In this document: positions 44,189-52,234 of the stretch, in pieces
Layout: every line of letters starts with the position of its first letter
Position numbering within the stretch: position 1 is the stretch's first letter
Origin: Streptomyces triticirhizae
Lineage (GTDB): Bacteria; Actinomycetota; Actinomycetes; Streptomycetales; Streptomycetaceae
DNA: 64,000 nt
Assembly (NCBI RefSeq): GCF_003696235.1
Contig: NZ_RFFJ01000004.1
Location: 37,281 to 101,280, forward strand
Direction: 5' to 3'
Made by a program: the position numbers and the translations under genes
The notes under the pieces: model-generated
What the model saw: only the letters and a program-made list of their open reading frames with translations
What the model was told of the DNA's origin: nothing
Database searches by the model: none

Positions 44189-44218
44189 GGTAAACCTTCC
44201 ACCCGACTCGAAGGTCAA
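44189..44218 (-). promoter_or_regulatory. MerR-type promoter/operator with long spacer
   Basis: On the minus strand TTGACC and a TTTACC-like -10 are separated by 18-19 bases, and the dyad ACCTTC-10 bases-GAAGGT fills the spacer. Over-long spacers with such dyads are the hallmark of MerR-activated promoters, where the regulator untwists the DNA. Transcription would start only a few bases before the regulator's ATG. Confidence 0.75.
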
Positions 44219-44226
44219 GCCCGCAC

Positions 44227-44259
44227 GGTTCCCGGCAGGTTCCCGGCAGGTTCCCGGCA
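44227..44259 (+). repeat. Three tandem copies of GGTTCCCGGCA
   Basis: Three perfect 11-bp repeats lie just upstream of the MerR-type promoter. Eleven bases is close to one helical turn, so repeated binding on one face is possible; simple slippage is equally likely. Confidence 0.8.
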
Positions 44260-44266
44260 GGCCGCC

Positions 44267-44294
44267 GCCCCGGGCCGGTCCTTCGGCCCGGGGC
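44267..44294 (-). terminator. Terminator after the PH-domain membrane protein gene
   Basis: Perfect 11-bp arms GCCCCGGGCCG and CGGCCCGGGGC enclose a 6-base loop, 24 bases after the stop codon of the 44318-44833 gene. Confidence 0.75.
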
Positions 44295-44317
44295 GGCGCG
44301 GGGTCGAGACCCCCGGG

Positions 44318-44833
44318 TCAGGCGCTCCTCTGGGGCTCGCGCTGCGCGGCCGGCCGGCGCTGCCTCCCGTTGATGGCGCTGACCAGCAGTTCCGTCTCCT
44401 CGACGAAGCCGCTGACGCGCAGGGTGCCGCCGCCCTTCAGTTCGCAGCGGCAGACCACGTCACGGCCCAGGAAGCGGGCGAGCGGGTAGCGGTGCCTGGC
44501 GGAGGTCACGGAGACGATGTCCGTCCACGGCACCACGGTCAGCCGGCCGGCGGCCCGCCGGGTGAGCCCGTGCTCGCGGACCACGTACACCTCGCCCCGG
44601 TCGCGCCGGCAGCGGCGCCAGACGCGCGCCGCGAGCGCCAGGGCGCCCAGCGCGAGCGCGGCGCCCAGGACTCCCACCGCCGGTGGCCCGTCCCCGAACG
44701 CCGCCCAGCCCGCCGCAGCGAGCCCCACGACCGCCAGCCCCACCGCACCCCAACCGACCCGAGCGCGCCGGCGGTTGTCCGTGTGGTGCTTGCGCACCAA
44801 CCTGCCCAGTGACCGTTCAACTCCAGAGGCCAC
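44318..44833 (-). CDS. Small membrane protein with PH-like domain
   Basis: Protein of 171 residues. A basic N-terminus (RLVRKHHTDNRRRAR) precedes two helices at about residues 28-70. The remainder (GEVYVVREHGLTRRAAGRLTVVPWTDIVSVTSARHRY...) has the strand pattern of bacterial PH domains. It resembles the segment in the 36424-37464 product in layout. No function is known. Confidence 0.68.
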   Translation of the reverse strand: MASGVERSLGRLVRKHHTDNRRRARVGWGAVGLAVVGLAAAGWAAFGDGPPAVGVLGAALALGALALAARVWRRCRRDRGEVYVVREHGLTRRAAGRLTVVPWTDIVSVTSARHRYPLARFLGRDVVCRCELKGGGTLRVSGFVEETELLVSAINGRQRRPAAQREPQRSA

Positions 44834-45030
44834 GCCGCATCACTCCCGTCTCTCGTTCCCGTCCTCGGGCGGCTCTCGCCTGGCGTGTGGCACCAGTGTG
44901 CGACAGCCCGGGGCGACTCGGCGACACCTCGGACGGCGCCACGCGCGGGAGGTTGACGGAACGGTGGCGGAGCGGCGCGGGAGCGGTCACGGAAAGGGGG
45001 CTCGGCGTGGCCGGCCCCGGCCCCGGCGCG

Positions 45031-45066
45031 GTCCGGCGCGGCGCGGCACGGTCCGGCGCGGCGCGG
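45031..45066. repeat. 20-bp direct repeat, 1.8 copies
   Basis: The unit GTCCGGCGCGGCGCGGCACG is followed by a second, 16-base copy ending just before the stop codon of the luciferase-like gene. It lies in a 233-base gap with no gene. Confidence 0.65.
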
Positions 45067-46014
45067 TCAGTTCAGGCGACCGAGGGACTCGACGGCCGCC
45101 AGCGGGTCGGGGCCGGCCGGGATCACCACCAGCCGGTCGGCGCCGGCCTCGTGCAGGGCCCGCACCCTGGACCTGCCGTGCTCCGGGGTGCCGGAGACGG
45201 CGAGCTGGTCCACCCAGTCGTCCGGCAGCGCGCGGGCGAACTCCTCGGGCGATCCGCTCTGTTGACGCAGCGCCGCCAGCCCGTCGGCGAACGGCAGGGG
45301 CGCGATGTGCGGCGCCCACGCGGGCTCGCCGACCATCTTCAGCCCGTCCCTGGCGTGGTCGCGGGCGACGCCCGGGTCCTCGTCCAGCGCGGCGACGGTG
45401 TAGGCCACCAGCAGGTGGTCGCCCTCGGCGGCGATCTGTTCCCTGGCCACCGCCAGATACTCGGCGCTCGCCGGCTCGGCCAGCAGCGTGCCGTCGGCCA
45501 CGCGCCCGGAGACCGCCAGCGACCTGGGCCCGCGCACCCCGCCGAGCACCAGCGGCGGTCGCTCCGGCGGGGCGGCCAACTCGACCGCGTCCAGCCGCAC
45601 ATACCGGCCGGACACGGTGACCCGCTCCCCCGCCAGCAGCGCCCGGAGCGCCGCCAGATACTCCCCCAGCAGGGTCAGCGGGCTGGCGGGCCACGAGCCG
45701 ACCTGCCGCATCCAGTCGGGCATCCCGTGTCCGACCGTCACGATCAGGCGGCCGGGGTGGAAGTTCGCCAGGGTGGCCACCTCCATGGCCGCGAACGCGG
45801 GGTTGCGCGCGCCGGCGGGCAGCAGGCCGAGGCCGACCGTGATGCGTTCGGTGGCGGCGAGCACGGTGGCGGCCTGGGCGATCCCCCCGTTCAGGAAGCA
45901 GTCCTCGACGATCCACAGCGAGTCAAAACCGAGCTGTTCCGCCCGCTGGGCGAACGTGACCATCGTCGACCGGTCCAGCAGGCCGGGCACCAGCACACCC
46001 ACGGGGCAACTCAC
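45067..46014 (-). CDS. LLM-class (luciferase-like) oxidoreductase, probably F420-dependent
   Basis: Flavin or deazaflavin enzyme of 315 residues with a TIM-barrel fold. Family segments are FAQRAEQLGFDSLWIVEDCF, TERITVGLGLLPAGARNPAF, ATLANFHPGRLIVTVGHGMPDWMRQVG and PPLVLGGVRGPRSLAVSG, the last typical of F420-dependent members such as methylene-tetrahydromethanopterin reductase relatives. The substrate is unknown. It is divergent from the GNAT gene. Confidence 0.86.
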   Translation of the reverse strand: MSCPVGVLVPGLLDRSTMVTFAQRAEQLGFDSLWIVEDCFLNGGIAQAATVLAATERITVGLGLLPAGARNPAFAAMEVATLANFHPGRLIVTVGHGMPDWMRQVGSWPASPLTLLGEYLAALRALLAGERVTVSGRYVRLDAVELAAPPERPPLVLGGVRGPRSLAVSGRVADGTLLAEPASAEYLAVAREQIAAEGDHLLVAYTVAALDEDPGVARDHARDGLKMVGEPAWAPHIAPLPFADGLAALRQQSGSPEEFARALPDDWVDQLAVSGTPEHGRSRVRALHEAGADRLVVIPAGPDPLAAVESLGRLN

Positions 46015-46187
46015 GGCGGCTCCTCACCAACGCACGGCATCGCCGACCGCTCCGGACGACGTTCTCCCTGCTCAACGACGGGGCGGCGAAGGAGTTCCAG
46101 GCGCTGGACCGCTCGGGCCGGGCGCCCGGGAGGCGGCCGGACGCTTAAGGAGTGGCGGCGCGGCCCGGGGGCGGTGAGGATGCCGCG

Positions 46188-46781
46188 ATGGATGTCTTCC
46201 TGGAGACCGCACGCCTCAGACTCCGTCCGTTCACCGAGCGGGACGCCAGCTCGCTGTTGGCGCTGGACAGCGACCCCGAGGTCATGCGCTACCTCACCGG
46301 GGGCCGGCCGACCAGCGCCGAGGCGCTTCGGCTGCGCACCCTGCCGCGACTGCTGCACGTTCATCCGGGCTGGGCGGCCGGGCGCGGCTACTGGGCGGCG
46401 GAGGAGCGGAACTCGGGCGTCTTCCTGGGGTGGTTCGAGTTCCGGCCGCTGGAGTCGGCGAACGGCGCCGGAGCCGGTGGGACCGGAGCCGCCGGGGTCG
46501 AGGTGGAGTTGGGCTATCGGCTGGCGGCGTCGGCCTGGGGTCGCGGCCTCGCGACGGAGGGGGCGTCGGCCCTGGTCGACAGGGGGTTCGCGGAGCTGGG
46601 GGTGGCGCGGGTGACCGCCAACACCATGGCGGTCAACGCCCGTTCGCGCCGCGTGATGGAGAAGGTGGGGCTGCGGCTGGTGCGCTCCTTCGCCGGCGAC
46701 TGGCCTGAGCCGATCCCGGGTTCGGAGCACGGCGAGGTCGAGTACGCGCTGACGCGCGAGGAGTGGGCCGCGCGCCGTTGA
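46188..46781 (+). CDS. GNAT-family acetyltransferase (RimJ/RimL-like)
   Basis: Acetyl-CoA-dependent acetyltransferase of 197 residues. It begins ETARLRLRPFTERDASSLLALDSDPEVMRYLTGG, has the strand ELGYRLAASAWGRGLATEGASALVDRGF containing the acetyl-CoA loop, and ends with RVTANTMAVNARSRRVMEKVGLRLVRSF. This pattern is typical of RimJ/RimL-type N-acetyltransferases acting on protein N-termini, amino acids or antibiotics. GAGGA seven bases before ATG 46188 decides the start over an in-frame site 12 codons earlier. Confidence 0.9.
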   Translation: MDVFLETARLRLRPFTERDASSLLALDSDPEVMRYLTGGRPTSAEALRLRTLPRLLHVHPGWAAGRGYWAAEERNSGVFLGWFEFRPLESANGAGAGGTGAAGVEVELGYRLAASAWGRGLATEGASALVDRGFAELGVARVTANTMAVNARSRRVMEKVGLRLVRSFAGDWPEPIPGSEHGEVEYALTREEWAARR

Positions 46782-46799
46782 GCGCCTCGGCGCACGCGA

Positions 46800-46828
46800 C
46801 CGGCGCCCCACCGGGGGTGAGGCGCCGG
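46800..46828. terminator. Bidirectional terminator between GNAT and snapalysin genes
   Basis: Perfect 8-bp arms CCGGCGCC and GGCGCCGG enclose 13 bases between two convergent genes. Confidence 0.6.
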
Positions 46829-46860
46829 CGCGCTCGGGGTGCTTCCTCCCGGTTGGGCGG

Positions 46861-47403
46861 TCAGTCCCGGTAGAGGACGACGTGCGCGGGGACGTCGAGG
46901 GCGCCGCCGAAGGCGTTCTCCACGGCCGACGCCTCCGCCGCGTTCGGGTAGGGGTTGGTGCACGCGACGCCGGCGGTCGAGCCGGACATCAGGCTGCTGC
47001 ACGGGCCGGGCTTGATGTCGGGGAGGCCGAGGATGTGGCCCAGTTCGTGGGAGGCGATCCGGGTGGTGTCATAGCCCTCGTCCACGGCCTGGCGGCCGAA
47101 CCAGACGATGCCGTTGCCCAGGCTCGTCATGAGCGCGCGTGGCCAGCCGTCGTCGGCGACGATCTCGATGTTGGCGGACTCGCCGGCGCCCGCCGGCTCC
47201 AGTTGGACGTTGGCGACGCTCTCGTTCCAGATGGCGGCGCCCGCGTGCACGGCGTCGACGAACTCCTCCGCGCCGCTGACGTCATAGGTGAGCGTCGTCG
47301 CCGCGGCGGACTGGCCGTCGGCGACCGCCTGGCCCGAGGTCCAGAGCAGCGCCAGGCTCGCCAGCAGGGTGACCAGCACCCGGGTGGCCTTGTTGAGGGT
47401 CAC
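46861..47403 (-). CDS. Snapalysin-type secreted small neutral protease (M7)
   Basis: Secreted zinc protease of 180 residues. The signal peptide ends GQAVADGQS; the mature domain TTLTYDVSGAEEFVDAVHAGAAIWNESVANVQL is typical of the M7 family found in streptomycetes. The zinc site is SHELGHILGLPD, the HExxHxxGxxD pattern of snapalysin. The following CSSLMSGSTAGVACTNPYPN probably holds the disulfide and Met-turn. The GTG start has AGGAGG five bases upstream. In many Streptomyces a LysR gene lies divergently next to the protease; none is here. Confidence 0.93.
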   Translation of the reverse strand: MTLNKATRVLVTLLASLALLWTSGQAVADGQSAAATTLTYDVSGAEEFVDAVHAGAAIWNESVANVQLEPAGAGESANIEIVADDGWPRALMTSLGNGIVWFGRQAVDEGYDTTRIASHELGHILGLPDIKPGPCSSLMSGSTAGVACTNPYPNAAEASAVENAFGGALDVPAHVVLYRD

Positions 47404-47498
47404 GTCAGCCTCCTGTGGGGGGACGTTAAGAGGTGTGCATGACAAACCTCACCCTGCCCACCGGGGCGCCGAACGAATCCGGTCCCCCGGCCGTCGCC

Positions 47499-47551
47499 GG
47501 TGCGGCCGGCGGCCGGTGCGGCCGGCGGCCGGTGCGGCCGGCGGCCGGTGC
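47499..47551. repeat. 3.3 tandem copies of a 16-bp repeat
   Basis: GGTGCGGCCGGCGGCC is repeated three times in perfect register, with a partial fourth copy, between the protease and DJ-1/PfpI genes. The unit includes the self-complementary core GGCCGGCGGCC. Confidence 0.85.
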
Positions 47552-47564
47552 CGGATGTCAGCGG

Positions 47565-48191
47565 TCAGCGACGCCGGCGCTCGGTCACATACGCCATCAC
47601 CTCGGGCGTGGCCTTGCTGGGCGCGCCGGAGTCGAAGGGCGGCTGCGGGTCGTACTCGACGGACAGTTGGGCGGCCCGGGCCGGCACCGGCCCTGCGAGC
47701 CGCTCGGCCAGGGTGAGCGCCATGTCGATGCCGGCGGAGACGCCGGCGGCGGTGATGACACGGTCCCGCACGACCACCCGCTCCTCGGTGTAGCGGGCGC
47801 CGTGTGCCTCCAGGTCGGCGACGGCCGACCAGTGGGTGGTGGCGTCCAGGCCGCGCAACAGGCCGGCGGCGCCCAGGATCAGGGAGCCGGTGCAGACCGA
47901 GGTGGTCCATCGGCTGCCCGCGTGCATCCGCGCGATCCACGCCAGGAGGACGTCGTCGCTCTGGAGCGGCCTGGCCCCGGGGCCACCGGGAACGACCAGC
48001 ACATCGGCGCTGTCGAACTCGGCGAACGCCGAGTCGGCCCGCAGCCCCAGGTTGTTCGCGCCGTCGGTGACCACCCCCGGCGTGAGCGCGGGGAAGTGCA
48101 CCTCGACGCCGGGGAGTTGGCGCAGCACCTCGTAGGGGCCAACGGCGTCGAGGGTGGTGACGCCGGGGAACAGGGGGATCAGGACGCGCAT
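47565..48191 (-). CDS. DJ-1/PfpI-family protein
   Basis: Protein of 208 residues with the class I glutamine-amidotransferase-like fold. It starts MRVLIPLFPGVTTLDAVGPYEVL; the nucleophile elbow is SVCTGSLILGAAGLL with Cys, and the acidic residue is in VLVVPGGPGARPL. AAGVSAGIDMALTL near the end is typical of the isonitrile hydratase-like and GlxA-like subgroups. Enzyme activity is unproven. It has the same fold as the N-terminal half of the regulator encoded just upstream, and lies on the same strand 269 bases away. Confidence 0.87.
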   Translation of the reverse strand: MRVLIPLFPGVTTLDAVGPYEVLRQLPGVEVHFPALTPGVVTDGANNLGLRADSAFAEFDSADVLVVPGGPGARPLQSDDVLLAWIARMHAGSRWTTSVCTGSLILGAAGLLRGLDATTHWSAVADLEAHGARYTEERVVVRDRVITAAGVSAGIDMALTLAERLAGPVPARAAQLSVEYDPQPPFDSGAPSKATPEVMAYVTERRRR

Positions 48192-48258
48192 GATGGCCTC
48201 ACGTTCTCGGGGTGGCGGTCGCCTGGTGGCGTGCACGGGTTGACGGACGTCGGTGGCC

Positions 48259-48354
48259 GGTCACGTTCGCCGGTCTCGGTGACGGGCTCCGGCCGGTCTC
48301 GGTCGCCGGTCACGTTCGCCGGTCACGTTCGCCGGTCTCGGTGACGGGCTCCGG
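48259..48354. repeat. Two perfect 34-bp direct repeats between DJ-1 and GlxA-type genes
   Basis: A 34-bp segment beginning GGTCACGTTCGCCGGTCTCG occurs at 48259-48292 and 48321-48354. A partial copy of its start lies between them, so the region is built from GGTCNCGTTCGCC-like modules. It fills most of a 269-base gap without a gene. Confidence 0.88.
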
Positions 48355-48460
48355 TGCGGGAGCGTCCGCCGGGCGCGGCGGACGAGGGGGCGCGACACCG
48401 CCGGACGCGTCGCGGTTCGTCGCGGGTACAGCGCGGGGTCGTCTCGGGTACGGCGCGGGG

Positions 48461-49438
48461 TCATCTCGGGCCGGGCAGCGCCCCGGGGCGGGCGAAGCGT
48501 TCCCGGTAGGCGCCCGGGGTCACGGTCAACAGCCGCTTGAAGCTGCGGTGGAAGGTCTCGGCGGTGCCGAACCCGCACGACCGGGCGATGGCCTCCATGG
48601 TCACGTCCGTGGTCTCCAGCGGCCTGCGGGCGGCCTCGACGCGGGCCGTCTCGACATAGCCGGCCGGCGTCCGGCCCACCGCCTCGCGGAAGACACGGGC
48701 GAAGTCGCGTTCGCTCATCCCGGCGCGGGCGGCGAGCGCGGCCACGGTCAGGTCCTCGTCCAGATGGTCCACGATCCACTCCCGAACCTCGCGCACGGGC
48801 GCGCGGGCCGGACGCTGGGCGGCCAACTGGGTGCTGAACTGCGCCTGGTCGCCGGGGCGTTGCACGAACATCACCAGCTGCCGGGCGATCTCCCGGGAGA
48901 GCTGGGCGCCGTGGTCCTGCTCGACCAGGGCCAGCGCGAGGTCCATGCCGGCGGTGACGCCGGCGGAGGTCCAGACATGGCCGTCCCGAACGAAGATCGG
49001 CCGGGGGTCGACGGCGACCTCGGGATGGTCGGCGGCGAGCCGGTCACAGGAGGCCCAGCGGGTGACGGCCCGGCGCCCGTCGAGCAGCCCGGCGCTGGCC
49101 AGCAGGAAGGCGCCGCTGCACACGGAGGCGACACGGCGGGCGCCCTGGGCGGTGTGCCGGAGCCAGTTCACCAGGCGTTCGTCCTCGCGGGCCCGGTACA
49201 CGCCTCGGCCCCCGACGGCGATCACGGTGTCGACCGGCCCCTGGAGCTGGTCGGCCGTCAGGGTCGGGGAGACGGAGAGCCCCGAGCTGGCGACCACCGG
49301 CCCCCGCTCGGCGGCCACCACCTCGATCTCCACCTCCCCGGTCCGCTGGCCTGCGGCGGTGAACACCTCGTGCGGGCCGGCGAGATCGAGGATCTGGAAG
49401 TGCGGGAAGACGACGAAGACGACGCGGCGAGTGGGCAC
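48461..49438 (-). CDS. GlxA-type AraC-family regulator with DJ-1/PfpI domain
   Basis: Transcription regulator of 325 residues. The N-terminal half is a DJ-1/PfpI-like domain (VVFVVFPHFQILDLAGPHEVF, VASVCSGAFLLASAGLLDGR). The C-terminal half is an AraC DNA-binding domain: EDLTVAALAARAGMSERDFARVFREAVGRTPAGYVETARVEAARRPLE. GlxA relatives control many pathways and sense unknown ligands. I chose the GTG at 49438, which gives the usual length; it has only a weak ribosome-binding site, and a longer N-terminus is possible. It may control the downstream DJ-1/PfpI gene. Confidence 0.87.
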   Translation of the reverse strand: MPTRRVVFVVFPHFQILDLAGPHEVFTAAGQRTGEVEIEVVAAERGPVVASSGLSVSPTLTADQLQGPVDTVIAVGGRGVYRAREDERLVNWLRHTAQGARRVASVCSGAFLLASAGLLDGRRAVTRWASCDRLAADHPEVAVDPRPIFVRDGHVWTSAGVTAGMDLALALVEQDHGAQLSREIARQLVMFVQRPGDQAQFSTQLAAQRPARAPVREVREWIVDHLDEDLTVAALAARAGMSERDFARVFREAVGRTPAGYVETARVEAARRPLETTDVTMEAIARSCGFGTAETFHRSFKRLLTVTPGAYRERFARPGALPGPR

Positions 49439-49622
49439 GTCCCGATTCCGCTGCCGGCGACGAACCGGCGGCAATGACACGCTTCTGACGATTCCCGCCA
49501 ACCACCGCGCCCGGGGCGCGTCCGCCGCCCGGCGGGGCGAACGGGGGCGGACCCGGGCTGGGCGGCGACTCAGCGGGGTGGTTCGGGAGGGACGCCCACG
49601 GCCGGCGTCCATGGCCGAGCCG

Positions 49623-50612
49623 TCACGACAACTGGGCCTCGATCTCGGCCAGTTCGGCCTCGCTGAAGTCCAGGTTGTTGATCGCGGCGACGTTGTCCTC
49701 CAACTGCCTGACGCTGCTGGCGCCCACCAGGGCCGAGGTGACCCGGCCGCCGCGCAGCACCCAGGCGATGGCCATCTGGGCGAGGCTCTGGCCGCGCCGC
49801 TCGGCGATCGCGTTGAGGCTCCGCACCCGGTCCAGGGTGTCGCCGGTCAGGCCCTCGGGGGTGAGGAACGGGCTGGCGCTGGCGGCCCGCGAGCCCTCCG
49901 GGATGCCGTTCAGATAGCGGTCGGTGAGCAGCCCCTGGGCCAGCGGGGAGAACGCGATGGAGCCGACGCCCGTCTCGTCCAGCGCGTCGAGCAGGCCGTC
50001 CTCGACCCAGCGGTTGAACATCGAGTAGGACGGCTGGTGGATCAGCAGCGGCGTGCCCAACTCGCCCAGGATGCGGGCGGCTTCGCGGGTCTGCTCGGGC
50101 GAGTAGTTGGAGATGCCGACATAGAGCGCCTTCCCCTGGCGCACGGCGGCGTCCAGCGCCCCCATGGTCTCCTCCAGGGGGGTGTCGGGGTCGGGGCGGT
50201 GGGAGTAGAAGATGTCCACGTACTCCAGCCCGAGGCGGCTCAGGCTCTGGTCCAGGCTGGAGAGCATGTACTTGCGGGAGCCCCACTCGCCGTAGGGACC
50301 GTCCCACATCAGATAGCCGGCCTTGGTGGAGACGACGATCTCGTCGCGGTAGGGGCGCAGGTCCTTCGCGAGGATGCGACCGAAGTTCTCCTCGGCGGCA
50401 CCGGGCGGGGGGCCGTAGTTGTTGGCCAGGTCGAAGTGGGTCACGCCGAGGTCGAACGCCCGACGAACGATGGCGGTCTGGGTGTCGAGCGCCCTCTCGG
50501 CACCGAAGTTGTGCCACAGGCCCAACGAAACGGCCGGCAGCTTCAGGCCGCTGCGGCCCGAGCGCCGGTAGGCCATGTCCTGATAGCGGGTGTCGGCGGC
50601 GACATAGGTCAC
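49623..50612 (-). CDS. Aldo/keto reductase, YghZ/GPR-like
   Basis: Reductase of 329 residues. The start MTYVAADTRYQDMAYRRSGRSGLKLPAVSLGLWHNFG is distinctive for the L-glyceraldehyde-3-phosphate reductase subgroup. The tetrad is seen in FDLANNYGPP (Asp, Tyr), VSTKAGY (Lys) and FYSHRPD (His); ALVGASSVRQLEDNV binds NADPH. It may detoxify reactive aldehydes. It is divergent from the GNAT gene across 224 bases in which I see no clear site. Confidence 0.92.
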   Translation of the reverse strand: MTYVAADTRYQDMAYRRSGRSGLKLPAVSLGLWHNFGAERALDTQTAIVRRAFDLGVTHFDLANNYGPPPGAAEENFGRILAKDLRPYRDEIVVSTKAGYLMWDGPYGEWGSRKYMLSSLDQSLSRLGLEYVDIFYSHRPDPDTPLEETMGALDAAVRQGKALYVGISNYSPEQTREAARILGELGTPLLIHQPSYSMFNRWVEDGLLDALDETGVGSIAFSPLAQGLLTDRYLNGIPEGSRAASASPFLTPEGLTGDTLDRVRSLNAIAERRGQSLAQMAIAWVLRGGRVTSALVGASSVRQLEDNVAAINNLDFSEAELAEIEAQLS

Positions 50613-50836
50613 GGTGCGTCCTCGTTCGAATCGTCCGAATCAAGCCAAAGCTCCAGCTCTCGCGAGCCGCCGAGTATCGTCACACGGGCCCGCGTGGGAG
50701 GCAACCGAGTCCTCGCCGCGACGACGCCCGCGACCACGCATCTCACCTGGGCTTTCTCCGCCGCGCCCGCCGTGTGGCGGCGGCCGGGGCGGATCGAGTC
50801 CCATCGGATGGCCGGCGCGACCGGGCAACCGCTGCC

Positions 50837-51484
50837 ATGATGCGGTCCATGGTCGACCAACCCACCGATCAGACCACCGGGATACGGCGCGCCACCGCGT
50901 CGGACTGGCCGGAGCTGACCCGCATCGACCCGATCGCGGCCGCCGGGGACGACTCCCGGCGCGCCCATCTGCGGCGCTGGTGCGATGAGCGACTCGCCCT
51001 TGTCGCCGAGGACTCCTCCGGGGTGCTGGGGTACTGCGTGCTGGAGTACACCTTCTTCGAACAGGGCTTTGTGACCCTGCTGATGGTGGCGCCCGGCGCT
51101 CGCCGGAGGGGCGTCGGCACCCGTCTCCTGGCCGCCGCCGACGAGGCCCGCACCTCGCCGAAGCTCTTCACCTCAGCCAACCTCTCCAACCGACCGATGC
51201 GCCGACTGCTGCGCGCCACCGGCTGGCGCCCCGTCGGGCTGGTGCAGGGCCTGGACGAGGGCGATCCCGAACTCTTCTATCTCAGCCCCGGCTCCCCACC
51301 CCCACCCGCCGCGGCGACCACCGACCCCGAAGCCCTCGACGAACCCGACGCTCTCGACGAGGCCGACGCCCTGGACACCGCCGAGCCGGCCGACGCGAAA
51401 CGGAACGGCTCAGAGCTTCCGCTTGAAGACCCAGACGGACAGCGGAGCGAAGACCACGGCGATGGCCAGGGCCCAGGCGAGTGA
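50837..51484 (+). CDS. GNAT-family acetyltransferase with acidic tail
   Basis: Acetyltransferase of 215 residues. The GNAT core spans about residues 12-155, with acetyl-CoA binding at LLMVAPGARRRGVGTRLL. The C-terminal ~60 residues are Asp/Glu/Ala-rich with a repeated ALDEPDALDEADALD pattern. The final 75 bases overlap the end of the convergent ABC permease gene. Three in-frame ATGs (50837, 50840, 50849) compete and none has a strong ribosome-binding site. The gene may really end earlier in evolution, the tail being read-through into the neighbour. Confidence 0.78.
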   Translation: MMRSMVDQPTDQTTGIRRATASDWPELTRIDPIAAAGDDSRRAHLRRWCDERLALVAEDSSGVLGYCVLEYTFFEQGFVTLLMVAPGARRRGVGTRLLAAADEARTSPKLFTSANLSNRPMRRLLRATGWRPVGLVQGLDEGDPELFYLSPGSPPPPAAATTDPEALDEPDALDEADALDTAEPADAKRNGSELPLEDPDGQRSEDHGDGQGPGE

Positions 51485-52234
51485 CTTGAGCACGGGGGTG
51501 GCGACCGCTCCCCCGAGCATCAGCCCACGACATGCCTCCGCGAGGATGCTGACGGGGTTGATGTCCACGAAGGCCTGGAGCCAGCCGGGCATGGTGTCGG
51601 CGGGCACGAACACGTTGCTGACGAAGGTGATGGGGAACAGCGCGGTGAAGCCGAAGATCTGCACCCGCTCGGCGTCCTTGGCGAGGAGCCCGACCAGCAC
51701 GGCGACCCACGAGAACGCCAGCGCGAAGACCAGCAGCAGCACCACCGCCCCCAGCATTCCGGGCACCCCCGGCGGTCCCAGCCGGAATCCGAGGATCAGC
51801 CCGACCACGAAGACCAGCAGGATCGACCACGCCTGCTTCACCTGGTCGGCCGCGATCCGGCCGGCCAGCGGCGCCCAGCGCGCGATCGGCAACGATCGAA
51901 GCCGGTCGAAGAAGCCTCTGGTCAGGTCGGTGTTGAGCCCCTGTCCGACGTAGAGGGTGACGAACAGCATGTTCATCACGATCATCCCCGGGAGCATGAA
52001 CCTCAGATAGTCGTGCACCGACCCGGCGATGGCGCCGCCGAACACATAGGTGAACAGCAGCACGAACATGATGGGCTGGATGCTGAAGTCGCTCAGCTCG
52101 AACGGGTTGTGACGCACCTGCACCAGGGTTCGCCAGGCCAGGGTGAGGCTCTGTCTGACCCCCTCCAGCAGCCCGACGCGGGGCGCCGGCTCGGCCTCGG
52201 GGGAACGTCCGCCGGTCGCCGCCTGAGCACTCAT
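51410..52234 (-). CDS. ABC-2 type exporter permease (DrrB-like)
   Basis: Membrane subunit of 274 residues with six helices. The segments NPFELSDFSIQPIMFVLLFTYVFGGAI, GFFDRLRSLPIARWAPLAGRI and VFVPADTMPGWLQAFVDINPVSILAEACRGL are typical of daunorubicin-exporter-type permeases. It overlaps its ATPase partner by four bases (ATGA). It probably exports a hydrophobic metabolite or drug. Its 3' end overlaps the convergent GNAT gene. Confidence 0.92.
   Translation of the reverse strand: MSAQAATGGRSPEAEPAPRVGLLEGVRQSLTLAWRTLVQVRHNPFELSDFSIQPIMFVLLFTYVFGGAIAGSVHDYLRFMLPGMIVMNMLFVTLYVGQGLNTDLTRGFFDRLRSLPIARWAPLAGRIAADQVKQAWSILLVFVVGLILGFRLGPPGVPGMLGAVVLLLVFALAFSWVAVLVGLLAKDAERVQIFGFTALFPITFVSNVFVPADTMPGWLQAFVDINPVSILAEACRGLMLGGAVATPVLKSLAWALAIAVVFAPLSVWVFKRKL

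Noticed and set aside
44227..44259. GGTTCCCGGCA repeats as a miniature CRISPR or iteron array
   Set aside because: There are only three contiguous 11-bp copies with no spacers, replication gene or cas gene. They are listed as a simple tandem repeat.
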